NCBI RefSeq assembly: GCF_900102465.1
Contig: NZ_FNBW01000017.1
Location: 62,001 to 126,000, forward strand
Reading direction: 5' to 3'
DNA from: Thalassobaculum litoreum DSM 18839
GTDB lineage: Bacteria; Pseudomonadota; Alphaproteobacteria; Thalassobaculales; Thalassobaculaceae
Length of the DNA: 64,000 nt
Shown here: positions 37,879-46,177 of the stretch, piece by piece
How positions within the stretch are numbered: the stretch's first letter is position 1
Layout of the letters: the number at the start of each line of letters is the position of its first letter
Program-made: the position numbers and the translations under genes
Notes under the pieces: model-generated
What the model was told of the DNA's origin: nothing
What the model saw: the letters and a program-made list of their open reading frames with translations, nothing else
Database searches by the model: none

Positions 37879-39132
37879 ATGACGCCGCAACAATTCGTCA
37901 TGATCCTTCAGGAGCACGAATCCTGGCTGACCAAGGGTCGCGGAGGCGTGCGCGCAAATCTGGCCCGGCAGAACCTGACCGGCTTCTCGCTGGAGGGGGC
38001 GCGGCTGCGCGGCGCCAAGATGTCAGGCTGCGACCTGACCCGCGCCATCCTGCAACGCACGGACCTGTCGGAGTCCGACCTGTTCTGCGCGGTGCTGGAC
38101 GGCGTCGACGCCAAGGGCTGCAACCTGGAGAACGCCGATCTGCGCGGCGCCAATATCCGCAACGTGAACCTGACCGGGGCCAACCTGCGCGGCGCCGACT
38201 TCCGCGGCGGCACGCTGATGTTCGGCACCGAGGACGAGGACGGCGAGCGCGACAGCCCGACCAAGAACGAGCGTGGCGCCAACCTTTCGAACTCGGCCAT
38301 GGCCAACGCCAACCTGGCCGGCGCCACCCTGTCCGGCGCGAACCTGTCCGGCGTCAATCTGCGCAACGCCAATCTGGAAGGCGCGGACATGAAGGGGTGC
38401 ATCCTCAGCGACACCGACTTCACCGGCGCCAACCTGCAGGACGTCCAGCTCCAGGGCGCGGTGATCAACAACACGGTGTTCAAGCACGCCAACCTGTCGG
38501 GCGCGAACATCGACGGCTGCGACATGGCCACCGCGAACCTGACCGGCGCGAACATGGTGCGCAGCGAGGACACCCTGCCCTCCGACATCCGCGACATGCT
38601 GAACAACCACTATGTGTGGATTCGCGAGGACGGCCGGCTCGGCGATCGGGCGGTGCTGGTCGGCACCGATCTCAGCCATATCGACCTGTCCGGCGTGAAC
38701 CTGTCGGGGGCGGATCTGCACACCTCGATCCTGTCCGGCGCCAACCTGTCGGAGACCCTGCTGGTGATGTCCGACCTGGCCAAGTGCAACCTGGAGGGCG
38801 CGGACCTGACCAAGGCGGTGCTGGAGGGGGTGAACCTCTCCAATGCCAGCCTGGTCGGCGCCAATCTGCATAAGGCGAACGTCTCGCCGGTGAACCTGAA
38901 GGACAGCAAGGGCCGCCCGACCGGCCGGCTCTGGCCGGCCAACCTGTCGGGCGCCAAGCTCAACGGCGCGGATCTGCGGGGGGCGGATCTGCGCGGGGCG
39001 AACCTGTCCCACTGCGACCTCACCGGCGCGCAGCTGAAGGGGGCGAACCTGACCGGCGCGAACCTGACCGACACGGTCGTCGATCCGGAGCAGTTGGAAA
39101 CAGCGCTGAACACCGAAGCGGCTGCCGTCTGA
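37879..39132 (+). CDS. pentapeptide-repeat protein with two modules (paralogue 1)
   Basis: The 417-residue protein consists almost wholly of A(D/N)LxG pentapeptide repeats that fold as a right-handed quadrilateral beta-helix. The N-terminal helix motif ILQEHESWLTKGRGGVRANL leads the first helix. A related motif (MLNNHYVWIREDGRLGDRA) interrupts it near residue 240 and leads the second. There is no signal peptide, so it should be cytoplasmic. Some such proteins protect DNA gyrase, but this one is much longer and the role is unknown. A 23-bp inverted repeat lies 57 bases upstream. A paralogue lies 0.8 kb downstream. Confidence 0.92.
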   Translation: MTPQQFVMILQEHESWLTKGRGGVRANLARQNLTGFSLEGARLRGAKMSGCDLTRAILQRTDLSESDLFCAVLDGVDAKGCNLENADLRGANIRNVNLTGANLRGADFRGGTLMFGTEDEDGERDSPTKNERGANLSNSAMANANLAGATLSGANLSGVNLRNANLEGADMKGCILSDTDFTGANLQDVQLQGAVINNTVFKHANLSGANIDGCDMATANLTGANMVRSEDTLPSDIRDMLNNHYVWIREDGRLGDRAVLVGTDLSHIDLSGVNLSGADLHTSILSGANLSETLLVMSDLAKCNLEGADLTKAVLEGVNLSNASLVGANLHKANVSPVNLKDSKGRPTGRLWPANLSGAKLNGADLRGADLRGANLSHCDLTGAQLKGANLTGANLTDTVVDPEQLETALNTEAAAV

Positions 39133-39198
39133 TCCGGTTCCAGTTGTCGTGAGGCGCTTAACACACTATCCTTGGGGTCTACAGATAGGAGGCACATC

Positions 39199-39366
39199 AT
39201 GCGCACCCTCATCGTTGCCCTCGCAGTGACTTTCGGCCTGTCCATGCTCGGCGCCACCGGCGCTTCCGCCTGCGGCTGGTCGTCGAAATCAGCGTCAAGC
39301 AAGTCGACCGGCCAGACGGTCATGGCGCCACAGACGCCGACGACCGCACCCTCCTCGGACGGTTGA
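39199..39366 (+). CDS. small exported protein, unknown function
   Basis: This 55-residue protein has a clear signal peptide (MRTLIVALAVTFGLSMLGAT), probably cleaved after ASA. The mature peptide of about 30 residues begins CGWSSKS and is Ser/Thr/Pro/Gln rich. The Cys at the mature start lacks a good lipobox (Ala at -3). A perfect AGGAGG (39187-39192) 6 bases before the ATG supports strong translation, and a long-stem terminator follows. Not assigned to a family. Confidence 0.75.
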   Translation: MRTLIVALAVTFGLSMLGATGASACGWSSKSASSKSTGQTVMAPQTPTTAPSSDG

Positions 39367-39441
39367 TCGACGGCGAACACGGCGGGCAGAGCTCACGACT
39401 TTGCCGGCGACCCCAGATGTTGCGGGCTACTGTTTCCGCAC

Positions 39442-39486
39442 CGACGCGACGTTTGGTCGAAAGATTGAACGTCGCGTCGAGTTTTT
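39442..39486 (+). terminator. intrinsic terminator after the small exported protein
   Basis: A perfect 12-bp stem CGACGCGACGTT (39442-39453) / AACGTCGCGTCG (39468-39479) with a 14-base loop is followed by AGTTTTT. It ends the transcript of the gene at 39199 and isolates it from the downstream pair. Confidence 0.85.
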
Positions 39487-39546
39487 AACGCATTGTCTTG
39501 GTCGGTCCATCGACGCCCAAACACCAGATCGGATTGACCTTCAACT

Positions 39547-39921
39547 ATGATGACCACAGTGGCCGAGCCTAACGCATCGTTTCTTCATACGGTCAGCAAC
39601 CAACTTCTGGAACTGGTGAGCCGTGTCGAAGACGACGTTGCGCTATATGCCGATTCCCGGGTCGGACCGACCGGCGGCGGGTTCGTGATCTATTACCTGA
39701 CGGACGAGAACGGCGAGCCGCTCAAGGACGTCACGGTGGCTGATCTCGGAAGCAGCCTGGCAGACATCGTCGAGACCAGAGGATTTCAACAGTTGCAGGA
39801 ACACTGCGAGATGCGGAACCTGAAGGTCCGCATAGACGAGCATTTCTATGCTTCCGATCCGCGGCCGACGAAGATCTACCGCGTGATCATCGACGGCTGG
39901 CAGATGGGGTCTCCCATATGA
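39547..39921 (+). CDS. unrecognised 124-residue protein coupled to a pentapeptide-repeat gene
   Basis: The soluble, acidic protein has mixed alpha/beta character: a helix (residues 8-30), a strand GGGFVIYYLTDENGEPLKDV, and a C-terminal strand KIYRVIIDGWQMG. No family is recognised. Its stop overlaps the start of the second pentapeptide-repeat gene (ATGA), so the two are translationally coupled and probably act together. A second Met codon follows the first directly, and there is only a weak ribosome site. Confidence 0.75.
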   Translation: MMTTVAEPNASFLHTVSNQLLELVSRVEDDVALYADSRVGPTGGGFVIYYLTDENGEPLKDVTVADLGSSLADIVETRGFQQLQEHCEMRNLKVRIDEHFYASDPRPTKIYRVIIDGWQMGSPI

Positions 39922-41201
39922 CCCCGGAGCAGATACTCAAGATGATCGAGAGCCACGAACGGTGGCTCCAGCGCAAGTCGGGCGGGCAGAGAGCGGACCT
40001 GTCCGGCTGCAACCTCTCCGAATTCAACCTGACGGCCGCCATGCTGCAGTCGGCGAAGCTGTCCGGCGCCTACATGGCGCGCACCATCCTGGTGGGGGCG
40101 GACCTGTCCTATGCCGACATGTTCTGCGCCAACCTGGACGGTGCGGATCTGGCCAAGTCGATGCTGATGCGGGCCGACCTGCGCGGCGCCTTCATGCGCG
40201 GCGCCAACCTGGCCGGCGCCAACCTGAAGGAAGCCGACCTGCGCGGCGGTGCGCTGATCAGCGGCAATCCGGCGGCGCCGGCGACCATCATCCGCGCCAA
40301 TATCGGCCAGTCCGAGCTGGACGAGGCCGAGCTGAACGGCGCCAACCTGTCCGGCACCGACCTGTCGCATTCCAGCATGGTCGGGGCGACGCTCGAGAAG
40401 ACGCTGCTGTGCGGCGCCAACCTGTCGGGCGTCAATCTGGAGAACGCCAACCTGTCGGGCGCCGACCTGTCCGGCGCGAACCTGTCGGATGCCAAGATCG
40501 TCGGCGCCAACCTGTCCGGAGCCAACCTCTCCGGCGCGCTGATCCACCGCACGCTGCTGCGCAATTCCGACCTGCACGGCGCCATTCTGGAGAATGTGGA
40601 TCTCTCCTCGGCCGATCTTGCCGGCGCCAATCTGGTGAATTCCGACGGCCGCGGCCTGTCCCGCTCCATGCGCGACATCCTGCGCGACCACGCGGTGTGG
40701 ATCCGCGAACAGGGCCGCGGCGGCTCGCGGGCGCAACTGGCCAAGACCGATCTGTCGGGCATCGACATCTCGGACGTGAACCTGTCCGGCGCCGACCTGC
40801 GCGAGGCGCAGATGGCCGGCTCGACCATGCGCCGGACCAGCCTGGTGATGTCCGACCTGAGCGGAGTCAACCTGAGCGGCGCCGACCTGCGCGACGCCGA
40901 ACTGGCCGGGATCAACCTGTCCGGCGCCGACCTGACCGGCACCCGGGCGGCCGGGGCGAACTTCTCCGAGGTCGAGCTGAAATCCGCCGACGGCACGCCG
41001 ACCGGCCGGATGTGGGTGTCGAACCTGTCCGGCGCGGTCTTCGTCGATGCCGACCTGACCGGGGCGAAGCTGACCGGCGCCAACCTGCGCGGCGCGAATT
41101 TTCAGGGCGCCCGTCTGAGCCGGGCACATCTGCGCGGCGCCGAACTGGACGGCGCGATCCTGACCGACGAACAGATCGCCGAGCTCGCCTCCAAGCCGTA
41201 G
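39918..41201 (+). CDS. pentapeptide-repeat protein with two modules (paralogue 2)
   Basis: The 427-residue protein has long runs of (A/S)(D/N)LSG repeats. Like its upstream paralogue it opens with a helix motif (ILKMIESHERWLQRKSGGQR) and has a second copy near residue 255 (ILRDHAVWIREQGRGGSRA) that starts a second beta-helix. There is no export signal. The two paralogues share layout end to end, including a proline-containing break (TPTGRMW / RPTGRLW) about 60 residues before the C-terminus, pointing to gene duplication. It is coupled to the preceding small gene. Confidence 0.92.
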   Translation: MTPEQILKMIESHERWLQRKSGGQRADLSGCNLSEFNLTAAMLQSAKLSGAYMARTILVGADLSYADMFCANLDGADLAKSMLMRADLRGAFMRGANLAGANLKEADLRGGALISGNPAAPATIIRANIGQSELDEAELNGANLSGTDLSHSSMVGATLEKTLLCGANLSGVNLENANLSGADLSGANLSDAKIVGANLSGANLSGALIHRTLLRNSDLHGAILENVDLSSADLAGANLVNSDGRGLSRSMRDILRDHAVWIREQGRGGSRAQLAKTDLSGIDISDVNLSGADLREAQMAGSTMRRTSLVMSDLSGVNLSGADLRDAELAGINLSGADLTGTRAAGANFSEVELKSADGTPTGRMWVSNLSGAVFVDADLTGAKLTGANLRGANFQGARLSRAHLRGAELDGAILTDEQIAELASKP

Positions 41202-41217
41202 GCGGGCGGGCCGGCGG

Positions 41218-42369
41218 CTACCAGCCGTTCACCCGCTCCCAGAATGCCACCACCGGCTGGTTCGGCCCCCGCTCGAGCCCGTCGACCACCGCGTAGCGGT
41301 CGTACATCGCCGCCGTCATGCAGACATGATTCGGCAGCACGTGAACGCGGCTGCCGATCGGCAGCACCGCCGGGTCGGCCCCGGCCCCACCGATCCGCCC
41401 GTGCTCCTGATGCACCGCCTCCACCGTCAGCCCCGGCAGCGGCCGGCCGAAGGCGTCGGTCAGCAGGCCGAAATCGCAGTCGCGCGGCAGCGCCTGGGTG
41501 GAGCGGTCCTTGGACAGGGCCAACGCGCCGGCATCGATGATCGCCGTCCCCTGCTCCGGGCGCAGGTTGGTGATGCTGGCCATCACCGTGACGGCGATGT
41601 CCTCCAACCCGCAGCAGCCGACGCCGGACTGGAACAGGTCCATGAACATGTAGACGCCGGGGCGCATCTCGGTGACGCCGTCCAGCGACCTGGCGAACAG
41701 CGCGCCCGGGGTCGAGCCGACGCTGACCACAGGGCAGGCATGCCCCGCCTGACGCAGGCGCTCGGCGGCCAGAACCGCGCCGGCCCGCTCCTGCTCGGCG
41801 ATCTCGGCCACCGCCTCGGGCGTGCGGCAGCCATAGGTATGGCCGCCATGGGCGAGGATGCCGCGCAGCTCCTGGCCGCCCTCGGCGACGATCGCGGCGA
41901 TCTCCAGCAGCTCGGGTGCATGGGCGTCGATGCCGGCCCGGTGCTCGCCCACATCGACCTCGATCATCACCGCGAAGGTCACGCCCCGCGCCTTGCCGGC
42001 GGCGACGATCTCGCCGGCGATGACCGCGTTGTCGGTAATCACCGTCAGATCGACGCCACGTGCCAGCAGATCGGCCGCCTGACCGAGCCGCGACGGCGAG
42101 ATGCCGACCGCCAGGGTGATGTCGGAGAAGCCGTTCTCGGCGAAATACTGCGCCTCGCGCATGGTGGAGACGGTGATCGGCCCGACCTCGCCACCCAGGG
42201 CCAGACGTGCGACCTCGGCCGATTTCGCCGTCTTGCAGTGCGGACGAAGGCGCACACCCAGGGTCTCCGCCCGCTTCAGCATGCGGGTCAGGTTGCGGTC
42301 CATCTTGCTGCGGTCCAGCACCAGACAGGGGGTCGGCAGGTCGCCGAGGCTCGGCGCGATATCGCTCAC
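41218..42369 (-). CDS. D-threonine aldolase / D-serine dehydratase-like PLP enzyme
   Basis: The 383-residue fold-type III PLP enzyme has the alanine-racemase-like barrel. The PLP lysine lies in RLRPHCKTAKS; the metal-dependent family's C-terminal H-x-C pair is present (LPNHVCMTAA). The family includes D-threonine aldolase, D-threo-3-hydroxyaspartate dehydratase and D-serine dehydratase; the exact reaction is open. It is the last gene of the six-gene operon, 32 bp after a hydroxyacid dehydrogenase. Confidence 0.88.
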   Translation of the reverse strand: MSDIAPSLGDLPTPCLVLDRSKMDRNLTRMLKRAETLGVRLRPHCKTAKSAEVARLALGGEVGPITVSTMREAQYFAENGFSDITLAVGISPSRLGQAADLLARGVDLTVITDNAVIAGEIVAAGKARGVTFAVMIEVDVGEHRAGIDAHAPELLEIAAIVAEGGQELRGILAHGGHTYGCRTPEAVAEIAEQERAGAVLAAERLRQAGHACPVVSVGSTPGALFARSLDGVTEMRPGVYMFMDLFQSGVGCCGLEDIAVTVMASITNLRPEQGTAIIDAGALALSKDRSTQALPRDCDFGLLTDAFGRPLPGLTVEAVHQEHGRIGGAGADPAVLPIGSRVHVLPNHVCMTAAMYDRYAVVDGLERGPNQPVVAFWERVNGW

Positions 42370-42401
42370 GGTGGTCTCCTCGCTTAGATGCGTCCGGACG
42401 C

Positions 42402-43349
42402 TCAGGCGACCCGGTGCAGCAGCTCGCGCCCGTCACGCAGGCGGTTGATGTTCTCGCTCGCCACCGCAAGGCTGCGCTCCAGCGTGCCCAGGGTGAAGAA
42501 CGCCACATGCGGCGCCAGCACCACATTGTCCAGCTTGAACAGCGGATTGTTGGCCGGCGACGGCTCCTCGGCGAAGACGTCGAGCCCCGCCCCCATGATC
42601 CGGCCGGTGGACAGGGCGGCGGCCAGCGCCTCTTCGTCGACCAGGGGTCCGCGCGCCGTGTTCACCAGGATCGCGCCCGGCTTCATCTGCGAGATGGCGC
42701 CGCGGTCGAGCCAGTGACGGGTCTCGTCCACCAGCGGGATGTGCAGCGAGATGATGTCGGATTCCGCCAGCAGGGTCGGCTTGTCGACCCATTCCGGCAT
42801 GGCGGGGTCCGGCGTGCCGCGCTTGGTGAAGATCACCCGCGCGCCCATCGCCTTCAGCACCGGCGTCAGAAGCTGCGGCACCGAGCCGTTGCCGACCAGG
42901 CCGACCGTCTTGCCGGCGACCTCGCCCAGGGTGTCCTGCATCGCCGGCGGCCAGCCCCAGCCGTCGCCGCGCGCGGTGCGGGTATGGAACACCGGCAGGC
43001 GGCGCAGGCAGGCCAGGATCAGCAGCAGGGTCATCTCCGACACCGCCTGGCTGTTGGTGCCGGGCATGTTGCAGACGGCGATGCCGCGCGCCTTGGCCGA
43101 CTCCAGGTCGATGGTGTTAACCCCGACGCCGATCTTCTGCACCAGCTTCAGCTTGGGTGCCGCCGCCATGTGCTCGTCCTTCACCGGCTCCAGGTTGTGC
43201 AGCAGCACGTCGGTATCGGCCACCTGTTCCAGGAAGCCCTCGTGGTCCCGCTCGGAGCAGATCGCCACCTTCAGGCCCTCCTCCTGCGCCATCCGGTTCA
43301 GCCGGTCACGCAGCCAGGGGCCGACGTCGTAGTGATACAGAACCTTCAT
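42402..43349 (-). CDS. D-isomer-specific 2-hydroxyacid dehydrogenase
   Basis: The 315-residue NAD(P)-dependent oxidoreductase interconverts a 2-hydroxy acid and a 2-keto acid. The catalytic Arg (NTARGPLVDEEAL), Glu (DVFAEEP) and His (VLAPHVAFFTLG) are all present. The dinucleotide loop is unusual (GLVGNGSVPQLL instead of GxGxxG). ATG 43349 has AAGGTGG upstream. It lies 28 bp after the enolase paralogue, in the same operon. Confidence 0.9.
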   Translation of the reverse strand: MKVLYHYDVGPWLRDRLNRMAQEEGLKVAICSERDHEGFLEQVADTDVLLHNLEPVKDEHMAAAPKLKLVQKIGVGVNTIDLESAKARGIAVCNMPGTNSQAVSEMTLLLILACLRRLPVFHTRTARGDGWGWPPAMQDTLGEVAGKTVGLVGNGSVPQLLTPVLKAMGARVIFTKRGTPDPAMPEWVDKPTLLAESDIISLHIPLVDETRHWLDRGAISQMKPGAILVNTARGPLVDEEALAAALSTGRIMGAGLDVFAEEPSPANNPLFKLDNVVLAPHVAFFTLGTLERSLAVASENINRLRDGRELLHRVA

Positions 43350-43377
43350 GCCGCCACCTTCATGCCAACCGTCGTCC

Positions 43378-44667
43378 TTACTTGCGTCCCCAGGGATAGG
43401 CCGTGCGTGGCGGCAAGGCGGTACCTGTCGGCACCTGTTCGGCCAGCCGCAGGCCTTCGTTCCATTTCGCCATGCGCTCCGATCGGGTGAAAGACCCGAC
43501 CTTGAGCTGAGGAATGCCCCAGCCCACGCCGAGATGGACGATGGTGACGTCCTCGGTCTCGCCGGACCGGGCGGAGACGATGGCACCCCAGCCCTTGGCC
43601 AGTGCGGTTTCCAGGGCCTCGTGGGTCTCGCTCAGAGTGCCGATCTGGTTCGGCTTGATCAGCGCGGTGTTGCCGGCACCCAGCGCGGCGCACTGGGCGA
43701 TGCGCGGGGCGTTGGTGGTCACCAGGTCGTCGCCGACGACCTGCACGCCTGCAGGTGCCGCCTTGGTGAAGCGGGCGAAGGCCTCCTCGTCGTCCTCCCC
43801 CAGCGGGTCCTCGATGGACACGACCGGGTATTTGGCGAGCCAGCCGAGCAGCATCTCGCTCAGCCCGTCGCTGTCGATCTCGCGGCCGTCGCGCGCCAGG
43901 GTGTAGCGACCGCCGGTGCCGAAATCGGAGGCCGCGATGTCCAGCGCGATGGCGACGTCGTCGCCCGGCGCGTGGCCCGAGGCCTCGATGGCGCGCAGCA
44001 GGCAGTCCAGCGCCTCCTCGTTGCTGTCGAAGGCAGGCCAGAACCCGCCCTCGTCGGCCACGCCCTGCAGCTTGCCGGCATCGGCGAGAATCCTGCCCGC
44101 CGCCCGGTAGACATCGGCCGTCCAGTCCAGGGCGGTGGGATAGTCCGGCGCGCCGACGGCGATGACCATGAAGTCCTGCACGTCGACCCGACGCGCGGCA
44201 TGCGCACCGCCGCCGAGGATCTGGATCTCCGGCAGCGGCAGCGGGCCGGGCTCCCCCTCGCCCGCCAGATGGCGCCACAGCGGCAGACCGGCCGAGGCGG
44301 CGGCCGCATGGGCCAGCGCCATGGAGGTGGCGATGATCGCGTTGCCGCCGAGCCGCGACTTGTCGCCAGTGCCGTCCAACTCGACCAGGCCACGGTCGAT
44401 TCCGGCCTGATCGTCGACCGGGCGGCCTTTCAGCGCCTCGGCGATCTCGCCGTTCACCGAGGCGACCGCGCCGCGCACGTCGAGGCCAGCGAACGCCGAA
44501 CCGCCATCGCGCCGGTCCAGCGCCTCACCGGATCCGGTGGAGGCTCCCGCCGGGGCGATCGCCCTGCCCATGGCGCCGGAGGTCGTGCGGATCTCCACCT
44601 CCACGGTCGGGCGCCCCCGGCTGTCCCAGACCCGTCGGCCGATCACCGCGTCGATCGTATCGCTCAT
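43378..44667 (-). CDS. enolase paralogue with altered active site
   Basis: The 429-residue member of the enolase family shares full-length similarity with phosphopyruvate hydratase. Conserved residues: loop GASTGSGEAL, Glu206 (ADEGGF), metal ligands Asp243, Glu286 and Asp313, Lys338 (IKPNQIGT), Arg367-Ser368 and Lys389. Two usual residues differ: the Q-E-F-M glutamate is Asp165 (QDFM) and the S-H-R-S-G histidine is Ala366 (SARSG). It may therefore act on a substrate other than 2-phosphoglycerate. ATG 44667 overlaps the kinase stop (ATGA). A housekeeping eno is expected elsewhere. Confidence 0.88.
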   Translation of the reverse strand: MSDTIDAVIGRRVWDSRGRPTVEVEIRTTSGAMGRAIAPAGASTGSGEALDRRDGGSAFAGLDVRGAVASVNGEIAEALKGRPVDDQAGIDRGLVELDGTGDKSRLGGNAIIATSMALAHAAAASAGLPLWRHLAGEGEPGPLPLPEIQILGGGAHAARRVDVQDFMVIAVGAPDYPTALDWTADVYRAAGRILADAGKLQGVADEGGFWPAFDSNEEALDCLLRAIEASGHAPGDDVAIALDIAASDFGTGGRYTLARDGREIDSDGLSEMLLGWLAKYPVVSIEDPLGEDDEEAFARFTKAAPAGVQVVGDDLVTTNAPRIAQCAALGAGNTALIKPNQIGTLSETHEALETALAKGWGAIVSARSGETEDVTIVHLGVGWGIPQLKVGSFTRSERMAKWNEGLRLAEQVPTGTALPPRTAYPWGRK

Positions 44668-45689
44668 ATCCCTGCGCCTTCCGCATTCACCCGTTTCGCC
44701 CAATCCGTCCGCAGTGCCTCAAGCGTCGCCGGCGGAGTCTTCAGCCAGCCGATCGCCGTCTCGCGCACCAGCGCCTTGTCCGTCTCTTCCGTCAGGTATT
44801 CCACCGGCGACTTGCCGTCGACCCGCGCCAGGAACAGCCCCGGCAACAGGCTCGCCACCCGCGTCTCTAGTTCAGCCGCATCCTCCCAGTCGGCCCGGGC
44901 GAGATAGGCTGCACTCATCCGCTCGAAGCAGCGCAGGAAGCCGGCCGCCTTGTCCGGCACCCACAGACATTTCAGCAGCAGGTGGTTCAGGCAGAACGCC
45001 AGGTCGAAGGCCGGATCGCCCCACCAGGCGCATTCCGCGTCGAGGAACAGCGGGCCGGTCGGGCCGACCTGGATGTTCTTCGGACTGACATCGCCATGCA
45101 CCAGGCAGCGCTTGGTGGCGGCCGTACGGGCGACCAGCGCGGCCAGTTCCGCCGCCACCTCGGGTCGGGTGCGGCCGGCGGCCTCCAGATAGGGCTCCAG
45201 CCGGATCGCGTGGAAGATGCTGTCGGTCGGAAAGCGCTCGGCCAGTTCCGGGCGTGCAGCGGTCGCGGCATGGATCCGGCCCAGCCGGTCGCCGACCGCA
45301 TGGGCCACCGCCGGGTCGGCCACTCCCGCCGCCAGATCCGCCTTCCACAGCCGGTGGTCCGACGGGTCGAGCCAGGCCATGGCGAACAGCCCGGCCTCGG
45401 GATCGTGGCCGAGGATCTCCGGCACCGCTTCGGGCACAGCCTGTGCCACCGTCTCGAACCAGGCGACCTCGTATTCGTTGCGGATCACCGGCGCGCGCCA
45501 GTCGGCGGCGACCTTGAGCTTGGCCAGCGCCCGCTTGACGCAGAACGGCCCGCGCGCCGCATCCACCCGCCAGATATCCGAAGCCACGCCGCCAGTCAGC
45601 GGGGTCAGCACCGGCCGTTCGTCGGGGCCGATCAGGCCGAGGCCGCGCAGCGCGGCGACGACCTCCTCAGGGGCGTCCGGCGCGCTCAC
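44664..45689 (-). CDS. phosphotransferase of the APH / choline kinase-like family
   Basis: The 341-residue small-molecule kinase has the catalytic loop LVHGDVSPKNIQVG (Asp and Asn) and the metal-binding Asp in FLDAECAWWGDPAFDLAF. A tryptophan-rich lobe precedes these. It is predicted to phosphorylate a hydroxyl on a metabolite, possibly the substrate of the neighbouring enolase paralogue. The GTG start overlaps the GNAT stop (GTGA), and its own stop overlaps the enolase start. Confidence 0.88.
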   Translation of the reverse strand: MSAPDAPEEVVAALRGLGLIGPDERPVLTPLTGGVASDIWRVDAARGPFCVKRALAKLKVAADWRAPVIRNEYEVAWFETVAQAVPEAVPEILGHDPEAGLFAMAWLDPSDHRLWKADLAAGVADPAVAHAVGDRLGRIHAATAARPELAERFPTDSIFHAIRLEPYLEAAGRTRPEVAAELAALVARTAATKRCLVHGDVSPKNIQVGPTGPLFLDAECAWWGDPAFDLAFCLNHLLLKCLWVPDKAAGFLRCFERMSAAYLARADWEDAAELETRVASLLPGLFLARVDGKSPVEYLTEETDKALVRETAIGWLKTPPATLEALRTDWAKRVNAEGAGI

Positions 45690-46177
45690 GTCGCGAGCTC
45701 CCGGGCCATGAGCTGGACCTGTTTGCTGCCGACTTGCTGGGTACCGACGGGCCGGAAGCCGAGCCGCTCGTGGAAGCGCACAGAACCGGGATTGGGCGGG
45801 TCCAGGTTCACCTCGCAGGTCAGCCGCGGCACGCCGAGCCGACGGCCGGCCCCGGCGAAATCCTCATACAGCACCGCGCCCAGTCCCTTGCCCCGCTGGG
45901 ATTCCGACACCACCACCCGATCGACATACAGGAAGCTGTCATAGGTGCGCTCGAACCAGCGGTAATTCAGGCTGTCATAGACCCGGCCCTGGCGCAGGGC
46001 GATCAGCACCGCCTGCGGGTCGCCCAGAGGCCCGACCACCCGGAACAGGTCCGCCTGGGCCGCAAAATCGGCGAAGTCGGCGACCGTCAGGGCATTCACC
46101 GCCGGCACGGCGGCATTGTTCAGGAGAACCAGCGCCTCGTAGTCGCCGGGCTCGGCATCGCGGATATCTTGCGTCAT
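45686..46177 (-). CDS. GNAT family N-acetyltransferase
   Basis: The 163-residue acetyl-CoA-dependent transferase has a pyrophosphate-binding loop Q-R-G-K-G-L-G after the strand LYVDRVVVSESQ, and the C-terminal NPGSVRFHERLGFRPVG typical of the fold. The substrate is unknown. It overlaps both neighbours by 4 bp, so it is an integral part of the operon. Confidence 0.9.
   Translation of the reverse strand: MTQDIRDAEPGDYEALVLLNNAAVPAVNALTVADFADFAAQADLFRVVGPLGDPQAVLIALRQGRVYDSLNYRWFERTYDSFLYVDRVVVSESQRGKGLGAVLYEDFAGAGRRLGVPRLTCEVNLDPPNPGSVRFHERLGFRPVGTQQVGSKQVQLMARELAT

Noticed and set aside
37879-41201. Periodic 15-bp DNA pattern that could be taken for a CRISPR-like or satellite array
   Set aside because: The period is the coding signature of pentapeptide repeats; units vary in sequence, there are no spacers and the frame is intact.
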